Positions 9,109-17,063 of a stretch of DNA of 64,000 bases are shown here, one piece after another (position 1 is the first letter of the stretch; each line of letters begins with the position of its first letter). The position numbers were made by a program, and so were the translations under genes. The stretch is taken from positions 500,558-564,557 of the forward strand of contig CAWIIO010000005.1 of the NCBI GenBank assembly GCA_963836265.1, in the 5' to 3' direction. The stretch is from CAIWHR01 sp963836265 (GTDB taxonomy: Bacteria; Pseudomonadota; Gammaproteobacteria; Burkholderiales; Casimicrobiaceae). A model generated the notes under the pieces. It did not search any database. It saw only the letters and a list, made by a program, of their open reading frames with translations, and had not been told where the DNA came from.

Positions 9109-9888
9109 TCAAGGGATCACAACTGTTTTCGTCGCCCGCGGGTTCGGTTGGCCGCCTTCGTAGGCGCGGACCGTGACCGATCGGACCTGAGCGCCGGCGG
9201 GCACGCGGATCGTCCCTTCGACTCGCTGATAGTACTTGAACTTGAGGGTGAGCGTCGCCGCCGACTCGGGCTGCGCGTCCGGCAGCGTCACGATCGCCGG
9301 GTGAGAGGCGCCGCCGTCCTCCCGTGGCGGCACGACGGTCGCTTGCAGCGTGACTCTGCCCTCGAAGTCGTCCTTGGGGTTGCGGCCCCGGACGACGAGC
9401 ACCCTGTACCGGTAGGCGTCGTCGCTCTCGCGCTCGACCTCGAGGCGCTGGATCGAGAGCCCCGTCTGCTTGTTCGAGTCGGCCACGAGCTTCTGCAGGA
9501 ACGTGAGCTCCTCCTTGAGCTGCGAATTCTCGTTCGAAAGCTCCAGCGCCTGCTTCGACAAGGTCGCCTGCGCACCCTGGGCCATCGCGAGCTCGCTCTC
9601 CTGCTGCGAGTTCTTCGCCCGGAGCCGGGCGGTTTCGGCACGCAGGCGCGCGTTGTCGTCCTCGAGCGCCGAAGCCTTCGCCTCGATTTCCTTGCGATTG
9701 AAGCCGCCGAAGATCCGGCCGAAGTCGAAGCCCCACCACCACATGCCGCCGACGATCGCGAGCAGCACTGCGGCGGCGACCGCCCGCCACGGCCACGGCA
9801 GGTGCGAGCGCACCGCCATCCGCGGCGCGTCGATCCGGAAATGCCTGAAGAACTGGCGCGCGCGGCGCCACGAAAGGGGAAACGCCAC
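9109..9888 (-). CDS. Single-pass membrane coiled-coil protein (DUF6776-like)
   Basis: This 259-residue protein has one transmembrane segment (WRAVAAAVLLAIVGGMWWWG, about residues 34-53) and a long coiled coil (about residues 65-140) rich in E, A, L and R. A C-terminal beta-rich domain contains VLVVRGRNPKDDFEG and a closing YEGGQPNPRATKTVVIP. I recognise it as the betaproteobacterial DUF6776 type found between argC and bactofilin; its biochemical role is unknown. Its position suggests an envelope-shape role together with the bactofilin, but that is inference. Confidence 0.7.
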   Translation of the reverse strand: MAFPLSWRRARQFFRHFRIDAPRMAVRSHLPWPWRAVAAAVLLAIVGGMWWWGFDFGRIFGGFNRKEIEAKASALEDDNARLRAETARLRAKNSQQESELAMAQGAQATLSKQALELSNENSQLKEELTFLQKLVADSNKQTGLSIQRLEVERESDDAYRYRVLVVRGRNPKDDFEGRVTLQATVVPPREDGGASHPAIVTLPDAQPESAATLTLKFKYYQRVEGTIRVPAGAQVRSVTVRAYEGGQPNPRATKTVVIP

Positions 9889-9891
9889 GAG

Positions 9892-10935
9892 CTACGGAAG
9901 CACCGGCAACGCGCGGAGGCCGGTCGTCTCGGGGAGTCCGAACATCAGGTTCATGTTCTGGATCGCCTGGCCCGCGGCGCCCTTGACGAGATTGTCCTGC
10001 ACGGCAAGGATCACGGCGATGTCGCCTCCCTCGGGCCGGTGAACGGCGATCCGGCAGACGTTCGCCGCCCGCGTCGATCGCGTGTCGGGCGTGCTTCCCG
10101 GCGGCATGACGTCCACGAACGGCTCGCCGTCGTAGCGGCGCTCGAACAATCGCTGCAGGTCGACGTCGCGCTCGGTAAGCCGCGCGTAGAGCGTCGCCTG
10201 CATGCCGCGGATCATCGGCACGAGGTGAGGGATGAACACGAGCGACACCGCCCCGCGTGCGGCGCGTCCGAGCTCCTGGACGATCTCCGGGTGGTGCCGG
10301 TGACCGTTGACGCCGTACGCCTTGAAGTTGTCGGCGGCCTCCGAGAAGATCAGCCCCATTTCGGCCTTGCGGCCCGCGCCGGACACGCCGGACTTGCAGT
10401 CGGCGATCAGATGCTCGGCATCGACGAGGTCTTCCTCGAGCAGCGGCCACAGTCCCAGCTGCACGACCGTTGGATAGCACCCCGGATTGCCGACGATGCG
10501 CGCGCGCCGGACCGCGTCGCGATTGAGCTCGGTAAGGCCGTACGCGGCTTCGGCGAGGAGCTCGGGGCACGCATGCGGGATCTTGTACCAGCGCTCGAAC
10601 GCCGCCGCATCCTTGATCCGGAAGTCGGCGGCGAGGTCGATGATTCGGGTGCCGCGAGCGACGAGCTCGCGCGCCGCGTTCATCGCGACGCCATGCGGGG
10701 TCGCGAAAAAGACGACGTCGCAGGCGCCGAGATCGGTCTCCGCGGGATCGGAGAACGCCAGATCGTTCAGCTTCGTTCCGGGATCCCGCAGGCTCATGAA
10801 CATCGAGGCGACCTTGGTGCCCGCATCCTTGCGGGACGTGATCGCGCGGAGGTCGGCTTGGGGATGCAAAGCGAGCAGGCGCATCAGCTCGACCCCTGTG
10901 TATCCCGTGCCGCCGACGATCCCGACCTTGATCAT
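9892..10935 (-). CDS. argC: N-acetyl-gamma-glutamyl-phosphate reductase
   Basis: This 347-residue NADPH-dependent enzyme makes N-acetylglutamate semialdehyde in arginine synthesis. MIKVGIVGGTGYTGVELMRL is the nucleotide-binding start, and GNPGCYPT near residue 147 holds the catalytic cysteine. HRHHPEI supplies the expected downstream histidines. The start at 10935 was chosen because the Rossmann motif begins there; the open frame reaches 11022 but that part shows no family similarity. The stop is 3 bases before the start of the membrane protein gene. argH, another arginine gene, is elsewhere in the window at 14302. Confidence 0.95.
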   Translation of the reverse strand: MIKVGIVGGTGYTGVELMRLLALHPQADLRAITSRKDAGTKVASMFMSLRDPGTKLNDLAFSDPAETDLGACDVVFFATPHGVAMNAARELVARGTRIIDLAADFRIKDAAAFERWYKIPHACPELLAEAAYGLTELNRDAVRRARIVGNPGCYPTVVQLGLWPLLEEDLVDAEHLIADCKSGVSGAGRKAEMGLIFSEAADNFKAYGVNGHRHHPEIVQELGRAARGAVSLVFIPHLVPMIRGMQATLYARLTERDVDLQRLFERRYDGEPFVDVMPPGSTPDTRSTRAANVCRIAVHRPEGGDIAVILAVQDNLVKGAAGQAIQNMNLMFGLPETTGLRALPVLP

Positions 10936-11027
10936 GATGCAATGCCTCGCTAGCTCGCGAAGCGATTTTAGCACCCACGAGCGCGTCTTATGACGACGGC
11001 ATGGGGGGCGGGAGTTCCCCAAAATGC

Positions 11028-11053
11028 GAAGGCCGCCTCGCGGGGCGGCCTTC
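11028..11053 (-). terminator. Terminator after rpsI
   Basis: GAAGGCCGCC and GGCGGCCTTC form a perfect 10-bp stem with a 6-base loop. Read on the minus strand the stem is followed by GCATTTT. It lies 18 bases past the rpsI stop, separating the ribosomal operon from argC. Confidence 0.85.
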
Positions 11054-11070
11054 GGAGGGAGCGCAACCGG

Positions 11071-11463
11071 TCAGCGCTTCGAGAACTGCTTGCGCTTGCG
11101 CGCCTTGTGGAGCCCCACCTTCTTGCGCTCGACTTCGCGCGCGTCGCGCGTCACCAGCCCGGCTTTCGACAGCGTGGCCTTCAGTTGCGCGTCGTAGTCG
11201 ATGAGCGCGCGCGTGATGCCATGGCGCACGGCGCCGGCCTGGCCCGACTCGCCGCCGCCCTCGACGTTGATCATGATGTCGAAGCTCGCTTCGTGGTTGG
11301 TGAGCTTCAGCGGCTGGCGGATCACCATCCGGCCGGTGTCGCGCGAAAAGAACTCGTCGGCCGGCTTTTCGTTGACGACGATCTTGCCGGTACCCTTCCT
11401 GAGGAACACGCGCGCGACGGCGCTCTTGCGGCGGCCGGTGCCGTAATGGTAGTTGCCGATCAT
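11071..11463 (-). CDS. rpsI: Ribosomal protein uS9
   Basis: This 130-residue small-subunit protein starts MIGNYHYGTGRRKSAVARVF, the conserved N-terminal signature. It ends with the lysine/arginine tail KARKRKQFSKR that reaches the P-site tRNA. Length and both ends match the family exactly. It is 5 bases after rplM, the usual partner, and forms one operon with it. The open frame continues upstream through rplM, but the start at 11463 is fixed by homology. Confidence 0.98.
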   Translation of the reverse strand: MIGNYHYGTGRRKSAVARVFLRKGTGKIVVNEKPADEFFSRDTGRMVIRQPLKLTNHEASFDIMINVEGGGESGQAGAVRHGITRALIDYDAQLKATLSKAGLVTRDAREVERKKVGLHKARKRKQFSKR

Positions 11464-11468
11464 GGGAT

Positions 11469-11897
11469 TCAGATGTCCAGGGTTTTCGGTTGCTGCGCGG
11501 AATGCGGGTGCGATCCGCCAGCGTAGCACTTGAGCTTCTTCAGCATCTTGTAGCCGAGCGGTCCCTTGGGGAGCATGCCCTTGACCGCCTTTTCGAGCGC
11601 CCGGCCGGGAAAGCGGGCCTGCATCTTCGCGAAGCTGGTCGTCGACACGCCGCCCGGGTATCCGCTGTGGCGGTGGTAGAGCTTGTCCTCGGCCTTGTTG
11701 CCGGTGACGCGCAGCTTCTCGACGTTGGTCACGACGATGAAATCGCCGGTGTCGACGTGGGGGGTAAATATCGGCTTGTGCTTGCCGCGCAGGCGGAGTG
11801 CGATCTGGCTCGCGAGGCGGCCGAGCACCTTGTCGGTGCCATCCACCACGAACCAATCCCGCTGGACGTCCTGCGGCTTGGCGGAATAGGTTTTCAT
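11469..11897 (-). CDS. rplM: Ribosomal protein uL13
   Basis: This 142-residue large-subunit protein starts MKTYSAKPQDVQRDWFVVDG and contains GRLASQIALRLRGKHK, the HSGYPGGV motif and the C-terminal MLPKGPLGYKMLKKLK segment. The start at 11897 is set by homology; the frame is open a further 69 bases upstream. The stretch before it includes a strong hairpin with a T-run at 11965-11995, so the operon promoter should lie between that and the start, or the hairpin acts as a leader attenuator. Confidence 0.98.
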   Translation of the reverse strand: MKTYSAKPQDVQRDWFVVDGTDKVLGRLASQIALRLRGKHKPIFTPHVDTGDFIVVTNVEKLRVTGNKAEDKLYHRHSGYPGGVSTTSFAKMQARFPGRALEKAVKGMLPKGPLGYKMLKKLKCYAGGSHPHSAQQPKTLDI

Positions 11898-11964
11898 CGA
11901 AATATCCGGGTTCGGCTCAAATTCTGCAAAGTCTTGGATGATAATCTTTTTTCGGCACCATGGC

Positions 11965-11995
11965 AAAAAAAGCGCGGCCGATGTGCGGCCGCGCT
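11965..11995 (-). terminator. Strong intrinsic terminator upstream of rplM
   Basis: AGCGCGGCCG and CGGCCGCGCT form a perfect 10-bp stem around a 5-base loop. On the minus strand it is followed directly by six or seven Ts. It lies about 70 bases before the rplM start, on the same strand. It ends the short unit described at 12009-12126, or could be a leader attenuator for rplM-rpsI. Confidence 0.85.
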
Positions 11996-12008
11996 GGAGG
12001 ATTCCACC

Positions 12009-12077
12009 CTAGGAGGAGGAAGGGAGGAATAGCCCCGCCGCGAAAGTCGGAGCGACTTCGGAAGCGGCGGGAGTCAT
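12009..12077 (-). CDS. Possible 22-residue peptide ORF or sRNA before a strong terminator
   Basis: An ATG at 12077 opens a 22-codon frame that begins MTPAASEVAPTF and ends in LFLPSSS, with TAG at 12009. The strong terminator at 11995 follows 13 bases later. The coding part also forms a stem, CCCGCCGC with GCGGCGGG. There is no clear ribosome site before the ATG, so this may be a noncoding RNA, or the remnant of a larger gene whose promoter and terminator survive. I do not recognise the peptide. It is the only thing between rplM and the OsmC gene on this strand. Confidence 0.25.
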   Translation of the reverse strand: MTPAASEVAPTFAAGLFLPSSS

Positions 12078-12089
12078 GATGCTCGCATA

Positions 12090-12126
12090 TTGCACCGCAC
12101 AAGGCAAGTTGTATTGCATCGCAGCA
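12090..12126 (-). promoter_or_regulatory. Two repeated boxes upstream of the small unit
   Basis: TTGCACCGCA at 12090-12099 and TTGCATCGCA at 12114-12123 are direct repeats 24 bp apart. The first extends into a partial palindrome (TTGCACCGCACAA). From memory they resemble operator sites of the polyhydroxyalkanoate regulator PhaR near phasin genes in related bacteria; this is not verified. The interval is more AT-rich than its neighbours, as expected of a promoter. Confidence 0.4.
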
Positions 12127-12239
12127 TATCCGACAATCCAAGCCTCGATGTCTCTCGATAGTAAGCATTTACACCGGCACCATCGTCGCGTTCGAACCCT
12201 CCCTGCGCGGGTCCGGGGCTGGCGGCCAATCCGGGAGCC

Positions 12240-12677
12240 ATGATGAAAACAAGAGTCAAGTGGGTCGAGGGCGTCAGTTTCGTTGGCGAATCGGCCAGCG
12301 GCCACGCGATCGCCATCGATGGCGCGCCGGAGCACGGGGGCCGCAACCTGGGTATGCGGCCGATGGAGCTCGTGCTCATCGGAGCGGCGTCCTGCACCGC
12401 CTTCGACGTCGTCATGATCCTCAGGAAGGCGCGGCAGCCGATCGCCGATTGCGCGGTCGAGGCCGAGGGCGAGCGGGCGGCCGCCGAGCCCAGGGTATTC
12501 ACGAAGATCCATCTCCGGTACACGGTCGCCGGACGCGGTCTCGACCGCCATCAGGTCGAGCGCGCAGTCACGCTCTCGAAAGACAAGTACTGCTCGGCGA
12601 CACTGATGCTCGCGAAAACCGCCGAGATCACCTACGAGATCGCGATCGTCGAGGCCGACCGCCTGCCTGCGCCCTGA
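12240..12677 (+). CDS. OsmC/Ohr-family peroxide-related protein
   Basis: This 145-residue protein has the OsmC fold pattern. A short N-terminal strand region (RVKWVEGVSFVGES) is followed by GMRPMELVLIGAASCTAFDVVMIL with the first redox cysteine. The second cysteine is in LSKDKYCSATLMLAK. These are the two thiols used by the family to reduce organic hydroperoxides, although the YhfA-like branch this one resembles is poorly characterised. Two ATGs occur in tandem; GGGAG before them is better spaced for the second, at 12243. It is divergent from rplM and convergent with the PCuAC-like gene. Confidence 0.85.
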   Translation: MMKTRVKWVEGVSFVGESASGHAIAIDGAPEHGGRNLGMRPMELVLIGAASCTAFDVVMILRKARQPIADCAVEAEGERAAAEPRVFTKIHLRYTVAGRGLDRHQVERAVTLSKDKYCSATLMLAKTAEITYEIAIVEADRLPAP

Positions 12678-12708
12678 TATCGGGGGGTGCCCGGCCCCCT
12701 TGCGCGCC

Positions 12709-13293
12709 TCACTTTGCCGCAGCGGGGGCGTCGGTCGCCGCCGGCGGCGCATTTTTCTGTTGCGCTGCCGCGGGCTTACGCGCGAGCGGCCGCGCCGCGG
12801 GCGGCGGCGGGCGCAAGGCGACGCCTCGCACAAGGGCTTCGGTTTCGGCGGAGAACTGGGTGCCGACCGAATCGACGAACTCGAGCCTCAGCGGAACCGT
12901 CGTTCCGGGGCCTTTGTCCTCCACGATCTGGCGCAATTCGAGATAGTCGCCGTTGAGCGGCAAGCGGGTGTCTTTGCCGGCGCGAACGTCGATCTCGCCG
13001 ACTTCCTGCGGACTTGCCTGCGTGCCGTCGGCCTGGGGTCCCGCGATGATGATCGCCACCGATTTCGCAACCGGCGACGCGGCGCCGACGAGCTTCAGTG
13101 CGATGTCGCTGTGGATGTCGATGTAGACGGCGGCGACGGGATAGCCCTTGGCCATCGGACGCGTCCACGCGTTCTTGAGCTCGATGGCGCCGCCCGCCGC
13201 AGACGTCGCCGCCAGGGCAGCGCCCAGCGCACACAGCACCAGCACTGCCGGCCGCAGCGGCTTCGCGGACACCGGCTCGCGGCAGAGGCTCAT
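12709..13293 (-). CDS. PCuAC-like periplasmic protein lacking the usual copper ligands
   Basis: This 194-residue protein has a signal peptide (LRPAVLVLCALGAALAATSAAGG). The following domain resembles the PCu(A)C copper chaperone fold: LKNAWTRPMAKGYPVAAVYIDI, then LVGAASPVAKSV, then PLNGDYLELRQI. In canonical members, H-x-M pairs such as V-E-L-H-E-M bind Cu(I). Here the corresponding stretch reads VAIIIAG, with no His or Met, so copper binding is doubtful. The C-terminal tail is a low-complexity Pro/Ala/Lys run. The start at 13293 puts the signal peptide near the N-terminus. Confidence 0.7.
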   Translation of the reverse strand: MSLCREPVSAKPLRPAVLVLCALGAALAATSAAGGAIELKNAWTRPMAKGYPVAAVYIDIHSDIALKLVGAASPVAKSVAIIIAGPQADGTQASPQEVGEIDVRAGKDTRLPLNGDYLELRQIVEDKGPGTTVPLRLEFVDSVGTQFSAETEALVRGVALRPPPPAARPLARKPAAAQQKNAPPAATDAPAAAK

Positions 13294-13388
13294 TTCGCGG
13301 CCTCGGTGGGTGCTTTCGCCGTCACCCAAGGCGCCGACCCATCGGCCGTTCTCGCACGGCAGCTCTGCAGGTCACGATTTTCCATCCG

Positions 13389-14261
13389 TTAGCCTCTCAG
13401 CAGCCGGATCAGGCTCGACGTATCGCGCCGGCCGCCGCCTTGCGCCTGCAGCCGGGCATAGAACTGGTCGACGAGCGCGGTCACCGGCAGCGGGGCGCCG
13501 TTGGCGCGCCCTTCGGCAATGCAAATCCCCAGATCCTTGCGCATCCAGTCGACGGCGAAGCCGAAGTCGAACTGGTCCTCGAACATCGTCTTGCCACGGT
13601 TTTCCATTTGCCACGACTGCGCGGCGCCCTTGCTGATCACGTCGAGGACGCGCGGGACCTCGAGGCCGGCCTTTTGCGCGAAATTGATGCCTTCGGAGAG
13701 TGCCTGCACCAGTCCTGCAATGCAGATCTGGTTGACCATCTTGGTGAGTTGGCCGCTGCCGGGACCGCCCATCAGCGTCACAGCGCGCGCGTAATGCGCA
13801 AGGGCGCTCTCGGCGCGCGAATAGACGTCGGCATCGCCGCCGACCATGATCGTGAGCTTGCCGTTTTCGGCCCCCGCCTGGCCGCCCGAGACCGGAGCGT
13901 CCAGAAAGCCCACGCCCCTCGCCTTGGCCGCGACGTGAACCTCGCGCGCGACCTGCGCCGAGGCCGTCGTGTGGTCGACGAGGATCGTCCCGGGCTTCAT
14001 CCCTGCAAGCGCGCCGTCCTTGGCAAGGGCGACCGCGCGGACGTCGTCGTCGTTGCCGACGCACATCAGCACGAGGTCGGCGCCCGCGGCTGCGCCCGCC
14101 GGCGTCGGCGCGCTCCCGCCGCCGTGTTGCGCGACCCATTTCGCGGCCTTTGCCGCGCTGCGGTTGTACACGGTGACCCGATGGCCCGCCCGGGCGAGAT
14201 GCCCCGCCATCGGATAGCCCATCACGCCAAGACCCAGAAAGGCGATCTGCTTTGGTTCCAT
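13389..14261 (-). CDS. 3-hydroxyisobutyrate dehydrogenase-family oxidoreductase
   Basis: This 290-residue NAD(P)-dependent enzyme belongs to the beta-hydroxyacid dehydrogenase family (HIBADH, tartronate semialdehyde reductase, GLYR1). FLGLGVMGYPMAGHL is the N-terminal dinucleotide site. DAPVSGGQAGAENGKL is the substrate-binding signature, and the catalytic lysine is in GQLTKMVNQI. Two in-frame ATGs lie 6 bases apart; GGGAGG is 7 bases from the second (14261) but only 1 base from the first (14267), which decides the start. The gene is 40 bases downstream of argH on the same strand. The substrate is not predictable from sequence. Confidence 0.85.
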   Translation of the reverse strand: MEPKQIAFLGLGVMGYPMAGHLARAGHRVTVYNRSAAKAAKWVAQHGGGSAPTPAGAAAGADLVLMCVGNDDDVRAVALAKDGALAGMKPGTILVDHTTASAQVAREVHVAAKARGVGFLDAPVSGGQAGAENGKLTIMVGGDADVYSRAESALAHYARAVTLMGGPGSGQLTKMVNQICIAGLVQALSEGINFAQKAGLEVPRVLDVISKGAAQSWQMENRGKTMFEDQFDFGFAVDWMRKDLGICIAEGRANGAPLPVTALVDQFYARLQAQGGGRRDTSSLIRLLRG

Positions 14262-14301
14262 CGTCATGCCTCCCGATCGATCGATGAGTCGTCGCGACGC
14301 T

Positions 14302-15726
14302 TTAGCGCGCCGCGGCGCGCCGTCCGAGTTCCGCCCGTGCCGCGGAGATCGCCGCACGCACCTGCGCCGGCGCGGTGCCGCCGGAGTGGTTGCGCGCGGC
14401 GACAGAACCTTCCAGGGTGAGCACGGCGAAGACGTCCTCGCCGATCGCCGGGGCCAATGATTGCAGCTCCGCGAGCGGGAGCTCGGCGAGGTCCGCGTGC
14501 TTCGTCTCGGCATGCCGGACGGCGCGGGCGACGGCCTCGTGCGCATCGCGGAACGGCACGCCTTTGCGCACGAGGTAATCGGCGAGATCGGTTGCGGTCG
14601 CATAGCCTTCGCGCGCCGCCGCGCGCATCCGCTGCCGGTCGATGGTGATGCCGTCGGCCACGAGGTCGGTCATGATCGCCAGCGTGTCGGCAAGCGTGTC
14701 CGCGATGTCGAACAGCGGCTCCTTGTCCTCCTGATTGTCCTTGTTGTACGCGAGCGGCTGTCCCTTCATCAGCATGACAAGCCCGATCAGCCCGCCCGCC
14801 ACGCGACCCGTCTTGCCGCGCACGAGCTCGGGCACGTCGGGGTTCCTTTTCTGCGGCATGATCGAGCTGCCGGTGCAGAAGCGGTCGGCGAGCCGGATGA
14901 ACGCGAACCGCGGGTTGGTCCACAGGATGATCTCCTCGGCGACCCGCGACAGGTGCAGGATCACGAGCGTCGCCGTCGCCGCGAATTCGATCGCGAAGTC
15001 GCGGTCGGAAACGGCGTCCAGCGAGTTGGGGCAGAGGCCTTCGAACCCCAGCGCGCGTGCGACGTGCTCGCGATCGACCGGATAGCTCGTCCCGGCCAGC
15101 GCCGCACTTCCGAGCGGCAGCCGGTTTACGCGGCCGCGGCAGTCGGCGAATCGTTCCATGTCCCGCGCGAGCATCGCGTCGTAGGCGAGCAGATGGTGGC
15201 CGAACGTGACCGGCTGGGCGACCTGCAGATGCGTGTAGCCCGGCATGATGGCGTCGGCATGGCGCTCCGCGAGATCGAGCAGAGCGTGCCGCAATGCGGC
15301 AACTCCGGCGGTGAGTGCGTCGATGGTCCCGCGCAGCCACAGCCGCAGGTCGGTCGCCACCTGGTCGTTCCTCGAGCGCCCCGTGTGCAGGCGCTTGCCG
15401 GCATCGCCGACGAGCGCGGTCAGCCGGCTCTCGATGTTCAGATGCACATCCTCGAGATCGATCGACCACGGGAATTCGCCACGCTCGATTTCGCCGCTGA
15501 TCGTACGCATGCCGGCCTCGATGGCGTCGAGATCGGAGGGCGACAGCACGCCGACCGCCGCGAGCATCCGGGCATGCGCGAGCGAAGCCTCGATGTCGAC
15601 TTGCGCGAGCCGGCGGTCGAAGGCGACCGACGCCGTATAGCGCTTGGCCCGCTCGGATACCGGCTCGCCGAACCGACCCGACCAGCCGCCAACTGTGGCG
15701 TCACGCGGCAGCTTCGAGTCGGCCAT
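14302..15726 (-). CDS. argH: Argininosuccinate lyase
   Basis: This 474-residue enzyme splits argininosuccinate into arginine and fumarate, the last step of arginine synthesis. The fumarase/aspartase superfamily signature GSSIMPQKRNPD is at about residue 287, and the catalytic-serine loop belongs to it. The N-terminal WSGRF, the HTGRSRNDQVATDLRLW segment and the GYTHLQVAQPV histidine region are all present. Length is normal. It is divergent from the AlgZ-like kinase gene; argH beside algZ-algR is also the order in Pseudomonas. Confidence 0.97.
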   Translation of the reverse strand: MADSKLPRDATVGGWSGRFGEPVSERAKRYTASVAFDRRLAQVDIEASLAHARMLAAVGVLSPSDLDAIEAGMRTISGEIERGEFPWSIDLEDVHLNIESRLTALVGDAGKRLHTGRSRNDQVATDLRLWLRGTIDALTAGVAALRHALLDLAERHADAIMPGYTHLQVAQPVTFGHHLLAYDAMLARDMERFADCRGRVNRLPLGSAALAGTSYPVDREHVARALGFEGLCPNSLDAVSDRDFAIEFAATATLVILHLSRVAEEIILWTNPRFAFIRLADRFCTGSSIMPQKRNPDVPELVRGKTGRVAGGLIGLVMLMKGQPLAYNKDNQEDKEPLFDIADTLADTLAIMTDLVADGITIDRQRMRAAAREGYATATDLADYLVRKGVPFRDAHEAVARAVRHAETKHADLAELPLAELQSLAPAIGEDVFAVLTLEGSVAARNHSGGTAPAQVRAAISAARAELGRRAAAR

Positions 15727-15905
15727 GGGACGGATCCGGGCGATTCGAGAACGAAAGGATACGGACTGCGCCGGAAAACGGGGCCGCGGGTCGCAGTTAC
15801 TTGCCTCGCCGCCGGCGCTTGACGAAAATGGTCACATCCGCGTTGCGGTCCTGCAACAGGCCGAGGGCGCCGCTATTCGGCACGAAGCTTGCATGCGCTT
15901 CCGGC

Positions 15906-17063
15906 ATGGGGACGATTATAAGACAAAACCCGGTTTCGCTCGCGCTCCCTGACTTCCGCAACCTGGGAACGACGCTACGCGTTGTCGTCGCGGCGAACGG
16001 GGCGGCAGCGGTGGCGGCCTTGGTCCAGCAGCCGCAGCTCGACGAGTGGGCGGCCGAATTCCTGGCCAACGCCGGCACTCTGGAGCCAAACCTGCTCCTC
16101 GTGCTCGCGGTGCTCTACGTGCTCTCGCCGTGGCTCGCGCGCCAGCCCTACGCCACCGGGGCGGGCGTCGTCGCCGGCGTCACCGTCCTGGCCTGCATCG
16201 TCATCGACGGCGCGATCGGCTGGATCGTGCCCTCGCCCCCGGGCGCCCTGCTGCGCCATGTTCTGCTCGCGCTGATGCTGGCGTCGGCGCTCCTCGCCTA
16301 TTTCCACCTGCGCGCAAAGGCCCTGTCGCCGGCGATCACCGAGGCGCGCCTGCAGGCGCTGCAGGCCAGGATCCGCCCCCACTTCCTGTTCAACAGCATC
16401 AACGCGGTGATGTCGCTGATGCGCCGGGATCCGCGGGAGGCGGAGGGCGCGTTGCAGGATCTGGCGGATCTCTTCCGTGTCCTGATGCGCGACAACCGGG
16501 AACTTGCCCCTCTTGCCGACGAGGTCCTGCTATGCCGCCAGTACCTTGCGCTGGAAAAGCTCCGGCTGGGCGAGCGTCTCATCGTCGAATGGCACTTGAA
16601 CAGCATGCCGGGCGACGCGCTGGTGCCGCCGCTCGTGCTGCAGCCGCTGCTCGAAAACGCGGTGTACCACGGCATCGAGCCGTCGAGCGGGCCGGGGGTG
16701 GTGTCGATCAACATCTTCTGCAAGGGCGGCGACGTGCACGCGATCCTGCGGAATCCATATCAGGCGAACGGCGGCCGACACCATGCCGGGAACAAGATGG
16801 CGATCGCGAACGTGCGCGAGCGCCTGGCCCTGCATTTCGACGCCGAAGGATCGCTCGAGTCGAGGGTAATGGCCGACGCCTACGAGGTGCACCTGCGGAT
16901 GCCGTATCGGCCGGCGACGACGGCGAACTCGCCGCGCGTCGAGGTCGCGGCGCCGCCGGCGGCGCGCAACGGCGAGCGGAGGGAACCACCGCTTCGCCGC
17001 AGCGCGCGCCACGACGAGCGACGGTGGCCGAGGGAAGGTGGCCAAAAGGGGGCCCATGGTTGA
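15906..17063 (+). CDS. LytS/AlgZ-type membrane sensor histidine kinase
   Basis: This 385-residue protein has about four N-terminal hydrophobic segments (for example NLLLVLAVLYVLSPWLA and GVVAGVTVLACIVIDGAIGW). A His_kinase domain follows, with RPHFLFNSINAVMSLM carrying the phosphorylated His, and an N-box LLENAVYHGIE. The G-boxes are weak, as usual in this family. The C-terminal 45 residues are a low-complexity basic tail. The start at 15906 is uncertain: the frame is open to 15801, but the upstream part looks non-coding. The stop overlaps the response regulator start by 8 bases, so the two are translationally coupled. Confidence 0.85.
   Translation: MGTIIRQNPVSLALPDFRNLGTTLRVVVAANGAAAVAALVQQPQLDEWAAEFLANAGTLEPNLLLVLAVLYVLSPWLARQPYATGAGVVAGVTVLACIVIDGAIGWIVPSPPGALLRHVLLALMLASALLAYFHLRAKALSPAITEARLQALQARIRPHFLFNSINAVMSLMRRDPREAEGALQDLADLFRVLMRDNRELAPLADEVLLCRQYLALEKLRLGERLIVEWHLNSMPGDALVPPLVLQPLLENAVYHGIEPSSGPGVVSINIFCKGGDVHAILRNPYQANGGRHHAGNKMAIANVRERLALHFDAEGSLESRVMADAYEVHLRMPYRPATTANSPRVEVAAPPAARNGERREPPLRRSARHDERRWPREGGQKGAHG

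Noticed and set aside
12009..12833. Long minus-strand frame across OsmC
   Set aside because: It is antisense to a recognisable OsmC gene; only the last 22 codons sit in a plausible separate unit.
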